DNA of 64,000 bases from assembly GCA_900604495.1 (NCBI GenBank), contig UWOR01000010.1:1-64000 (forward strand). Reading direction: 5' to 3'. A program made the position numbers and the translations under genes. This DNA is from Desulfovibrio sp. Marseille-P6017 (GTDB taxonomy: Bacteria > Bacillota_A > Clostridia > Peptostreptococcales > Peptostreptococcaceae). Shown one piece after another: positions 28,165 through 37,000 of the stretch; the first letter of the stretch is position 1, and each line of letters begins with the position of its first letter. A model generated the notes under the pieces. That model did no database searches, was not told where the DNA came from, and saw only the letters and a program-made list of their open reading frames with translations.

Positions 28165-29400
28165 CTACTCCCATCTCTTAAATAATAAAGATGCATTATG
28201 ACCTCCAAATCCTAAGGAGTTGTTTATTGTATACTTAACATCACATTCTCTTCCAACATTAGGTACATAGTCTAAATCTAGTTCCTCTTCGCTTTCAGTA
28301 TAACCAATTGTTGGTGGTATAAATCCTTCTTGTAATGTTTTTATACAAGCTATTGACTCTACAGCTCCTGCAGCTCCAAGTAAGTGACCAGTCATAGATT
28401 TTATTGAAGATATAGGTATATTTTTTGCATCCACTCCGAATACTTTTTTTATTGCTCTAGTTTCGAATAAATCATTATATGGAGTAGATGTACCATGTGC
28501 ATTTATATAAGAAACATCACTTGGACTTATTTTTCCTTCATTAATTGCATCCATCATAGCTCTTGATGCACTCTCTCCATTTGGATCTGGAGATGTTATA
28601 TGATATGCATCACAAGTTGAACCATACCCAACTATTTCACATAATATATTTGCATTTCTTTTTAATGCATGATCTAAACTTTCCATTACTAATATACCTG
28701 CACCCTCTCCCATTACAAATCCACTTCTATTTTTATCAAATGGTGTTGATGCCTTTTCTGGTATATTACTAGAATTTAGAGCTCTCATATTATTGAAACC
28801 AGCTATAGCTATAGGAGTTATAGATGACTCACATCCTCCAGTTATCATTACATCAGCATAACCATATTTTATATGTCTAAATGCATCTCCTATATTATTA
28901 GTTCCTGTTGCACAAGCAGTTACTGCTGATGTACAAGTACCTTTTGCTTCATATTTAATTGCAATATTAGCAGCTGCAGCATTTATTATTGTCATGGGTA
29001 TATACATAGGTGATACTCTTTTCGGTCCTCTATTATATAATGCACTAAATTCATTCTCATGAGTATGGAACCCTCCAATACCAGAACCTACCATAACTCC
29101 AAGTCGATTTTTATCAATTTCATCTATATTAAGACCTGATTGTTTTATAGCCTCCTCACTTGCTATAAGTGCATACTGAGTAAACTTATCAAGTCGCCTA
29201 CTTTCTTTTTTATCTAAATAATCTTCTACTTTTAAATTTTTAACTTCGCCAGCTATTTTCACATCTAAATTTTCAGTTTCTATAGACTTTATAAAATCTA
29301 TACCTAATTTTCCATTTTTAGCATTTGACCAAAATTCACTTACATTGTTACCAATAGGAGTTATCGCACCTATTCCTGTTATTACTACTCTTTTACACAT
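28165..29400 (-). CDS. fabF: 3-oxoacyl-ACP synthase II FabF
   Basis: This is the elongating condensing enzyme, 411 aa, a thiolase fold. The nucleophile is C163 in TACATGTNN; the two His residues are in NAHGTSTPYND and SMTGHLLGAAG. It extends acyl-ACP with malonyl-ACP after initiation by FabH. It lies 9 bases downstream of fabG in the operon and its ATG has an AGGAGG site. It is the only FabB/FabF homologue in the window. Confidence 0.97.
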   Translation of the reverse strand: MCKRVVITGIGAITPIGNNVSEFWSNAKNGKLGIDFIKSIETENLDVKIAGEVKNLKVEDYLDKKESRRLDKFTQYALIASEEAIKQSGLNIDEIDKNRLGVMVGSGIGGFHTHENEFSALYNRGPKRVSPMYIPMTIINAAAANIAIKYEAKGTCTSAVTACATGTNNIGDAFRHIKYGYADVMITGGCESSITPIAIAGFNNMRALNSSNIPEKASTPFDKNRSGFVMGEGAGILVMESLDHALKRNANILCEIVGYGSTCDAYHITSPDPNGESASRAMMDAINEGKISPSDVSYINAHGTSTPYNDLFETRAIKKVFGVDAKNIPISSIKSMTGHLLGAAGAVESIACIKTLQEGFIPPTIGYTESEEELDLDYVPNVGRECDVKYTINNSLGFGGHNASLLFKRWE

Positions 29401-29409
29401 AATTTCCTC

Positions 29410-30150
29410 CTACATTGCCATTCCGCCATCAACGTGGATAACTTGACCTGTTATATAATTAGATTTGTCACTTCCTAAAAATACAGCTAAATTTGCAATA
29501 TCTTCTACTTGACCTAATCTTTTAAGAGGTACTTGAGATATTATATTTTTCTTTTGATCATCACTTAGTACTCTAGTCATATCTGTGTCTATAAAACCTG
29601 GAGCTATAGCATTTACATTTATATTTTTACTTCCAATTTCACGAGCTAAAGATTTTGTCATACCGATAAGTCCAGCTTTTGAAGCTGAGTAATTTACTTG
29701 ACCAGCATTTCCTATAACACCTACAACGGATGACATGTTTATTATTTTTCCTTCTTTTTGCTTTATCATTATTGGAGATACTGCTCTTAAACAGTTAAAT
29801 GCTCCTTTTAAATTTACTTCTATTACACTATCAAAATCTTCTTCTTTCATTCTAATTAATAATGTATCTTTTGTTATACCTGCATTATTAACTAATATAT
29901 CTATTTTTCCAAAAGCTCCTCTAGCTTCTTTTATTAATTTCTCTGCTTCTTCAAATTTACTAATATCTGCTTTGATTATCAAAGTATTAGATCCTAATTT
30001 ATCTAATTCTTCTTTTAATTCAAGGGCTTCTTTATTACTATTTTTATAATTAAGTACTATGTTAGCACCTTCTTTAGCATACTTTAATGCTATGCTTCTA
30101 CCAATACCTCTAGAAGCACCAGTTATTATTGCACATTTTCCTTTTAACAT
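29410..30150 (-). CDS. fabG: 3-oxoacyl-ACP reductase FabG
   Basis: This is a short-chain dehydrogenase that reduces 3-oxoacyl-ACP with NADPH, 246 aa. The nucleotide loop is TGASRGIG at residues 10-17, NNAG at 88-91, and the catalytic Ser141, Tyr154 and Lys158 are in NMSSVVG and YSASK. The ATG at 30150 follows AGGAGGAG. An upstream in-frame start at 30174 overlaps the fabD stop codon and has no site. Confidence 0.97.
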   Translation of the reverse strand: MLKGKCAIITGASRGIGRSIALKYAKEGANIVLNYKNSNKEALELKEELDKLGSNTLIIKADISKFEEAEKLIKEARGAFGKIDILVNNAGITKDTLLIRMKEEDFDSVIEVNLKGAFNCLRAVSPIMIKQKEGKIINMSSVVGVIGNAGQVNYSASKAGLIGMTKSLAREIGSKNINVNAIAPGFIDTDMTRVLSDDQKKNIISQVPLKRLGQVEDIANLAVFLGSDKSNYITGQVIHVDGGMAM

Positions 30151-30173
30151 CTTACTCCTCCTATTAATGAACA

Positions 30174-31124
30174 CTATAGATTTACTGTTTGTAATTTTAA
30201 TTTATCTAGTGTTTCATTTAAAGACTGTATATCTTCTACATTATAAACATTAACACTTTTATCTATCTTTTTTACAAATCCACTTAGTATTTTACCTGGT
30301 CCCAGCTCTATAAAAGTATCTACTCCTTTATCTATTAAATCCCTTATACTTTTTTCAAAAAGTACTGAAGACATTATTTGCTTTCTTAATAATTCTTTTA
30401 TATCATCACTTTTTTTATAAGGACATCCTTTTACATTAGAATAAACAACTTTTTTTAATTCTTTTATATCAACTTTTTTTAATTCTTCATAGAACTTATA
30501 ACTAGCTTCTTTATAAATAGAACTATGAAATGGTCCACTTACCTTTAGTGGCATTGCAATACCTTTTAATTCTTTTGCTATTTTTACACTCGCTTTTATA
30601 GCATCATGTTCTCCTGAGATAACTACTTGCCCTGGACAATTATAATTAGCACCTTCTACTAAACCATACTCGCTAGCTTTCTTTATTAGCTCTTCAACTT
30701 TTTCTTCACTTAGCTTAAGTATAGCTGCCATTGTTCCTTTATCAGAACTAACTGATAAATCCATTATTTCAGCTCTTTTTTTAATAAGATTCATACCATC
30801 CTCAAAAGACAAGCATTCACCATAAATTAAGGCCCCGTACTCTCCTAATGATAAACCTAATGTATAATCAGCCTCCACTCCATTAAGTTCTAAAGCTTTT
30901 TGGCAAGCTAATGATGTAAGTAAAATTGCTGGCTGACTATTCTTAGTTTTTGTTAATTCATTTATAGGACCTTTAAAGATTAGCTCTTTAATAGGCATAT
31001 CTAAAATTTCTTCACCTTTATCAAATATATATTTACATTCATCTATGTTATCGTATAAATCTTTCCCCATATTTATATACTGAGATCCTTGACCTGGAAA
31101 AAGAAATGCCGTCTTTTTTCTCAT
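30174..31124 (-). CDS. fabD: Malonyl-CoA:ACP transacylase FabD
   Basis: It loads malonyl groups from CoA onto ACP, 316 aa. It begins with the family motif FPGQGSQ; the catalytic Ser92 is in GLSLGEYGAL and the partner His200 in GPFHSS. Its ATG overlaps the fabK stop codon by 4 bases (ATGA), so the two are translationally coupled. The ribosome site AGGAGG lies inside the end of fabK. Confidence 0.97.
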   Translation of the reverse strand: MRKKTAFLFPGQGSQYINMGKDLYDNIDECKYIFDKGEEILDMPIKELIFKGPINELTKTKNSQPAILLTSLACQKALELNGVEADYTLGLSLGEYGALIYGECLSFEDGMNLIKKRAEIMDLSVSSDKGTMAAILKLSEEKVEELIKKASEYGLVEGANYNCPGQVVISGEHDAIKASVKIAKELKGIAMPLKVSGPFHSSIYKEASYKFYEELKKVDIKELKKVVYSNVKGCPYKKSDDIKELLRKQIMSSVLFEKSIRDLIDKGVDTFIELGPGKILSGFVKKIDKSVNVYNVEDIQSLNETLDKLKLQTVNL

Positions 31125-32050
31125 TGTACCCTCCTAAGGACTTCATCAAGTTCATTCATTAATTCATTTATAATTTCTTCACAACTTTGTTTTTTATTTA
31201 TCATTCCAGCAATTTGTCCTGCCATTACGCTACCATTATCAACATCTCCATGTATAACTGCTTTTTGAAGAGCTCCTTTACCTAAAGCTTCTATTTCACT
31301 TATATCAGCATTAGATTTTTCCAGTTTACTATATTCTCTAGTAAGCTTATTTCTTAAAACTCTAACAGGATGAGATGTTGAGGTACCTGTAACCTCACTA
31401 TCTATATCCCTTGCATTTAATACCTTTTCTTTATAATTATCATGAACTCTACATTCATCTGATACTAAAAATCTAGTCCCCATTTGAACTCCACTAGCCC
31501 CAAGCATAAAAGATGCTGCTATTCCTCTACCATCACCTATCCCTCCTGCTGCTATAACAGGAATATCTATAGCATCCACAACCTGTGGAACTAAACTCAT
31601 AGTAGTTAGTTGGCCTATATGTCCGCCTGCTTCCATCCCTTCTACAATAACTGCATCTGCTTTGAATTTTTCCATTCTTTTAGCAATTGCTACAGAAGGG
31701 ACAACAGGTATTACTTTTATATTATTTTTTTTCCAATCATCCATATACTTTCCAGGGCTTCCAGCACCAGTAGTTACAACGGCTACCTTTTCATCACATA
31801 CGAGTTTAGCTATTTCATCAACATTCTTGCCCATTAACATTATATTCACACCAAATGGTTTATCAGTAAGTGATTTTGCTTTTTGAATTTCAGATCTTAC
31901 ATCTTCTACATTTCCAACGCCACTTATAATACCAAGTCCACCTGCTTCACTTACGGCTGCTGCTAGTGTAGCATCTGAAATCCATGCCATACCACCTTGA
32001 ATTATTGGATATTTTATATTAAGTAATTCTGTTATCCTAGTATATTTCAT
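31121..32050 (-). CDS. fabK: Enoyl-ACP reductase II FabK
   Basis: This is an FMN- and NAD(P)H-dependent enoyl-ACP reductase, 309 aa, a TIM barrel. It starts ITELLNIKYPIIQGGMAWIS and has VVEGMEAGGHIG-type text (IVEGMEAGGHIG) with the catalytic His, plus GASGVQMGTRFL. It completes each elongation cycle. FabK is the triclosan-insensitive form and no FabI is seen. It is third in the operon after fabH and acpP. A longer FabK relative with a Cys-rich tail lies outside the operon at 22468-23523. Confidence 0.96.
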   Translation of the reverse strand: MKYTRITELLNIKYPIIQGGMAWISDATLAAAVSEAGGLGIISGVGNVEDVRSEIQKAKSLTDKPFGVNIMLMGKNVDEIAKLVCDEKVAVVTTGAGSPGKYMDDWKKNNIKVIPVVPSVAIAKRMEKFKADAVIVEGMEAGGHIGQLTTMSLVPQVVDAIDIPVIAAGGIGDGRGIAASFMLGASGVQMGTRFLVSDECRVHDNYKEKVLNARDIDSEVTGTSTSHPVRVLRNKLTREYSKLEKSNADISEIEALGKGALQKAVIHGDVDNGSVMAGQIAGMINKKQSCEEIINELMNELDEVLRRVQ

Positions 32051-32074
32051 AGGTCCTCCTGTAACTTTACTATC

Positions 32075-32311
32075 TTACGAATTTACTTTTTCTTTTTGCT
32101 TATCTTCTATGTAATTTACTACATCTTGAATACTTTTCATATTTTCTGGTGATTCAACTTCTATTCCAAACTGCTCTTCTATTTCTATTACTAATTGGAA
32201 TGTATCTAATGAATCTATACCTAATGATTCAAATGTACTTTCTAAAGTTATTTCATCTCTTTCTATTGATAAGTTCTCTTCTATTATTGTTTGTAATTTT
32301 TCAAATATCAT
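32075..32311 (-). CDS. acpP: Acyl carrier protein
   Basis: This is the carrier of growing acyl chains, 78 aa, acidic. Phosphopantetheine attaches to Ser34 in LGIDSLDTFQ. The helix II text DSLDTFQLVIEIEE differs slightly from the more common DSLDxVELVMxLEE, but the site is intact. The ATG at 32311 is preceded by GGAGG at 8 bases; an in-frame ATG at 32326 includes that site and was rejected. It lies between fabH and fabK. Confidence 0.95.
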   Translation of the reverse strand: MIFEKLQTIIEENLSIERDEITLESTFESLGIDSLDTFQLVIEIEEQFGIEVESPENMKSIQDVVNYIEDKQKEKVNS

Positions 32312-32405
32312 TTTATTATCCTCCATTGATTTAATTTAATTTTTACTTGATCTTAGTTATCTTAGTTAATTTTATAAATTTTAAATTTCCTTATTTTATT
32401 TTAAA

Positions 32406-33383
32406 TTATATAGCCCAGTTTATTAGAGTTGCACCATATGTAAGCCCAGCTCCAAATCCAACTAATATAATTTTGTTACCTTTTTTTATTAGTTTTTTTT
32501 TCCACATTTCACTTAATGCAATTGGTATGGATGCTGCTGAAGTATTTCCATACTCTTCTATATTCATATAAAACTTATCTACTGAAACTTTTAATTTTTT
32601 AGCAGCATAATCAATAATTCTTACATTAGCTTGATGTGGTATTATATAATCAATATCATCTAAGTTTAAATTATTTTCATTTAAAACTTTATTAATTGAA
32701 TTTACTATAGTAGATGTAGCAAATTTAAATACTTCATTTCCATTCATTTTTAATTTGGAACTTTTTATAACCTTATTTTCCACAAATGGACTATCTACAT
32801 CATTACCTTCAATAGTTATACACTTATACTTTTCTCCTTCTGATTTACAAAAGGAACTGATTAAACCAACATTATCGCTTTTTGATAAAACCACGGCACC
32901 TGCTCCATCACCAAATAATACACATGTAGATCTATCTTCCCAGTCAACTGATTTTGAAAGATTTTCTGCACCTATAACAAGTGCATTATTATATCCATTT
33001 GATTTCATAAGAGATTTTGCAACATCTAATCCGTATATAAATCCAGAACATGCAGCACTTATATCAAAGGCTACTGAGTTATTAGCACCTATTATACTTT
33101 GTACTATACAAGCAGTAGATGGAGTATACATATCTGGAGTACAAGTTGCTACTACTATTAAATCAATGTCTATTGATCTTATATTTGCATTTTCTAAAGC
33201 CATTTTAGCTGCTTCAGATGCCATATATGATGTATCCTCACCTATAGATACGTGCCTTTGCTTTATACCAGTACGTGAGTATATCCATTCATCACTAGTT
33301 TCTATAATTTCACTAAGTTGGTCATTAGTGATTATTTTAGAAGGAGCATACTTTCCAACACCTCCTATTATTACCTCTTTCAT
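32406..33383 (-). CDS. fabH: 3-oxoacyl-ACP synthase III FabH
   Basis: It starts fatty acid chains by condensing acyl-CoA with malonyl-ACP, 325 aa. The catalytic triad is visible as C112 (AACSGF), H250 (IPHQANVRI) and N280 (YGNTSAAS). The ATG at 33383 has AAGGAGAG upstream; an in-frame start at 33428 lacks one. It is the first gene of the operon, about 105 bases after the inferred transcription start, whose promoter is overlapped by a FabT-type palindrome. Confidence 0.96.
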   Translation of the reverse strand: MKEVIIGGVGKYAPSKIITNDQLSEIIETSDEWIYSRTGIKQRHVSIGEDTSYMASEAAKMALENANIRSIDIDLIVVATCTPDMYTPSTACIVQSIIGANNSVAFDISAACSGFIYGLDVAKSLMKSNGYNNALVIGAENLSKSVDWEDRSTCVLFGDGAGAVVLSKSDNVGLISSFCKSEGEKYKCITIEGNDVDSPFVENKVIKSSKLKMNGNEVFKFATSTIVNSINKVLNENNLNLDDIDYIIPHQANVRIIDYAAKKLKVSVDKFYMNIEEYGNTSAASIPIALSEMWKKKLIKKGNKIILVGFGAGLTYGATLINWAI

Positions 33384-33483
33384 AAAACTCTCCTTGTTAT
33401 TTTGATTTGTATATATTTTGAAATTCAAGATATCTTATCAAAAAAAATAATCCAAAGTATTTTTAATAAATCGTTTTATTTCC

Positions 33484-33496
33484 TTTGATAATCAAA
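33484..33496 (-). promoter_or_regulatory. FabT-type operator palindrome
   Basis: The 13-base sequence TTTGATTATCAAA is a perfect inverted repeat around its central base. It overlaps the last base of the -10 element and the start site of the fabH promoter. It matches the core of the FabT operator known in streptococci and enterococci, and the FabT-like gene lies at the far end of the operon. Binding there would block transcription initiation. Confidence 0.82.
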
Positions 33497-33524
33497 CTAT
33501 ATTATATTCGAAATAAAAAGTCAA
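33496..33524 (-). promoter_or_regulatory. Promoter of the fatty acid operon
   Basis: On the minus strand: TTGACT (33524-33519), a 17-base spacer and TATAGT (33501-33496). Transcription would start near 33489, inside the operator palindrome. Confidence 0.78.
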
Positions 33525-33734
33525 CTACTTTTTCTATATAAATATTTTTAAATGGCATTTTTATAAAATATTTATAATCATTCTATATTCTTAATCCATT
33601 GCAAACACTATTTTATATAAAAATATATTAAACTATTTATGAAAAATTTAAAAATAATATTTGAGGGTACATATTTTTAATGTAACCTTACTTTTAAATA
33701 AAGACTATATATTAATTTTTTAGTAAAACTTATA

Positions 33735-33877
33735 TATATCAATTATTATAAAATCAGCATATTTGCCTACTTCAATGATTCCAATTTCATTTTCTCTAAA
33801 AATCTGATAAGCCTGTCTATAAACCCTGGTAATATTACTTTTTCACCAGTATCTATTATCTTAATGTACTTATTTAT
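33735..33877 (-). pseudogene. Relic of an amidohydrolase gene (internal deletion)
   Basis: On the minus strand one frame reads TGEKVILPGFID, the N-terminal metal-binding landmark of amidohydrolases (normally PGFIDxHxH). About 20 bases later another frame reads AYQIFRENEIGIIEVGKYAD followed by FIIID, the classic C-terminal end of the same family. The several hundred residues that should lie between are missing and the frames differ. The remnant is flanked by AT-rich non-coding DNA. It is best read as a gene that collapsed by internal deletion. Confidence 0.72.
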
Positions 33878-33879
33878 AT

Positions 33880-34018
33880 ATTTTTATTTTTTTATTATTT
33901 ATTCATAATATTATTAAACCTACTAGGTATATATATATTTTTTTTTATAAATAGATCTTTACTTATAACTTCATATAAATAGCATTACTATACTTATTTT
34001 CACGATAAAATTATAAAA
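33880..34018. other. AT-rich intergenic stretch
   Basis: Between the amidohydrolase relic and the nucleotidase terminator I see only AT-rich DNA with no ORF, hairpin or promoter of note. The stretch 33525-33734 upstream of the relic is similar. Confidence 0.5.
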
Positions 34019-34058
34019 ATAGACATAGAGATTAGTATATACTATTCTCTATGTCTAT
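34019..34058 (-). terminator. Intrinsic terminator of the nucleotidase gene
   Basis: A 12-bp stem (atagacatagag / ctctatgtctat, 34019-34030 with 34047-34058) is followed on the minus strand by a T-run. It stands 22 bases after the stop codon. Confidence 0.85.
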
Positions 34059-34080
34059 TTAATTATATTTTAATTTTATT

Positions 34081-37000
34081 TTATTTTTTTCTTCTATTAT
34101 TTGTAAGTATACCAGCTACAGCCGTAACCCCCATACCAATGTACCCTAATATGCTTATATCTCCTGTTTGAGGATTTGATGGTTTGTTTCCATTTTGGTT
34201 TCCGTTACTACTTCCACCATTCCCGTTATTATTATTGTTATCTCCATTTTGGTTTCCGCTATTACTTCCACCATTTCCGTTATTATTATTGTTATCTCCA
34301 TTTTGGTTTCCGCTATTACTTCCACCATTTCCTGGCTTACCAGCTTCAACTTCATCTATTACAGCATTTACCATAGCTTTTACGTCTTCAATTGACATAT
34401 CTTTTACTTCTAATATAGCTATAAGTTCTTTATTTTTTATTTTTGAATTATATACTTTAATTAGGGACTTTCCGTTTTCTTGTACAGATTCTACTGTATA
34501 TCCGTTTTTAACAGCCTCTAATAATATATCTTTTAAGTACTCACTTTCAACTTCAACTTTTATAGCATTACCAATCATTGTACCCGCTAAAATTCTACCC
34601 TGCTTAGTATAATTAACAGTACCTAAAGTTTTTATAAAGTTAACTAATGATTCTTCTAATGAAGAGTATTCATTTAATGTAGGAACATCACCAAAGCATG
34701 GATAGTCATCTCCACCAGCTGCCATAAAATCATTTGTTGCTACTGTATAAGTTTTGTTCATATCTAAATCTTTACCATTTATAGTTAAAGATATTATTCT
34801 ATCTCCTACCTTTTTACTTGGATCAACTACAAATTTTATACCTGCTACATGTGGGAATCCACCTAAAGATTCACCGTAACTTCTAACACCAAATTCAAGG
34901 ATTTGTTTTATTTGAGCTCCTGTAAGCTGTTTTGTAACTATATAGTTTCCAAAAGGTAAAACACTTACTATATCACCTTTAGTAATATCTCCAGCTTTTA
35001 TACTAGCACGGATTCCTCCTCCATTAGTTATAGCTATATCTGCTCCAGTTTCACTTATCATAGCATCTGTTATTAAGTTTCCTAAGTTTGTTTCACCAAA
35101 TCTTACGCTATTTCTATCTCCATCTAAGTCTATAGTAGTTTTTCCGACTACTTCAGATAATACGTCTCCTTGTTTAGCATCTATTTCAGCTATTTTAGCC
35201 TTAACATTGGCATCAGGAGTTACTTTTAAAGCTTCTTCCTTAGTTATAAGACTTGCAGTAGCATCTAATACTTCATTATTTTCATCTAATTCTAACTCTA
35301 CTTTGCCAAGATTTGATAAATACTCTCCTGTACTTACTAATAAAGTATCATTTACTTTATCTCCATTTTTAAATGTTGTATGGCTATGACCATCTACGTA
35401 TACATCTATGCCATCAACTGCATTTATAACATCGTATGCTGTAGGATTGCTACTTTCATCAGTCCCAACATGTGATAGAGCTACTATTACATCTGCGCCT
35501 TGTTTTTCTAATTCAGCAACTTGTTCTTTTGCTGCATCAATCGGACTAGTAAATTCTATTCCTTTAACATTGTTAGGATTAGTTTTATAAGCTGTTTCTT
35601 GTGTAGCTATACCAAAGAATCCAACCTTTACAGTTTTTCCGTTGACTTCCATCTCCTTTATATTATTAGATTCAAACACAGATTGACCATCTTTCTTTAC
35701 ATTAGAAGCTAATAATCTAAGTTTATTTTCCCCATTTTTTAATGATACACTATTTTTAAATAACTCCATTAATCTTGAATATCCGTAGTTAAAATCATGG
35801 TTACCAGGAACAATATATTCATATCCAGCTGCATTTAATAAATCTACTGCATCTTGACCTTTACTTAATGTTACAAATGGTAAACCATGTATAGTATCTC
35901 CTGCATCAACTAGTATTGAATTTTCAGTATTATTTTTTATAGCTGCAACGGTATCTATACCTATTACACTACTGTCTGCCTTTAATCTACCATGAGTATC
36001 ATTAGTATGGAGTATTGTTATTTTATTTGTATCTTCTTTTTCTTGTGTAGCTGATAAATCGTAGTAGTATTTATATAATTGCTCTCCTGCTACTTCTTTA
36101 TTTGTAGATATTGCAGGATAATTTGCTAAGTAATTCACTCCATTTTCGTGAGAAGTAAAGTATACTTTTGTATCTGTATCTATAGTTTTAAACTTCCAGT
36201 TATTATCTACTGAAGGTTCTAATTTTCCAGCATCTTCTATATATTTCTTTAATACATCTCTACTTTCATCTGTTGTAGTGTATACTGGTACTTGTCTACC
36301 ATTCCATGGGAAACTATCTCCCCCAGCTCTATAGTTATTAGTAGCTATTAAGAACTCTTGTTCTAAATCTATAGGTTTACCATTGTAAGTTAAATTATAT
36401 ATTCTTGAAGAATTTTCATTTATTACATTTCCTTTTTTATCATACTTAGGCTCTTGAGTTACATCTATTTCATATTCTACACCATCTATTACATCAAAGT
36501 TGAATGTAGGAAAATCTCTATTTATTAAATCTTGCTCCTTGGTAGAATTAGGGTCTATTGTGTTAAACATGTTAGCACAAAACTCTAACCATTCTTTCAC
36601 ATCTGCCCCAGTTAATTTTATAACTGCCATTGTATTATCGTATTTATATAAATTAGATAAATCTCTTATAGCAAGTCCTCCTGCTTTTATATCCACATAG
36701 TTTCCTGCGCTGCTTCCAGCTTTAAATGGCGCTGCTGCTGATAATATTGGAAGATCAGAATACTTAACTAGACTTGGGTCATTATCTTCTATTAATTTTT
36801 CAACATAAGCTTTTTGAGCATCAGATACTATTTGTATTGATGGATCATCTGCTACTAACGTGAAAAAACTATTTAAATCTTTTGTAACTTCTCCTGATTT
36901 TTCATTTACATATGCATCTGTTGCTTCATGATATTCTTTAACAACAGCTTCTGTTGCTTCATCATTTTCTTTTCCTTTTGTACTTATATTATTTATTTTA

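Noticed and set aside
32755..33405. Long plus-strand frame opposite fabH
   Set aside because: fabH has its full catalytic triad, ribosome site and promoter; the antisense frame has none of these.
34191..34344. Possible CRISPR-like direct repeats
   Set aside because: The 54-base units are contiguous without spacers and encode an 18-residue stalk in the nucleotidase.
34184..34612. Plus-strand open frames opposite the nucleotidase stalk repeats
   Set aside because: They are mirror frames of the Gly/Asn repeat DNA, rich in Phe/Leu/Pro, with no ribosome site and no independent support.
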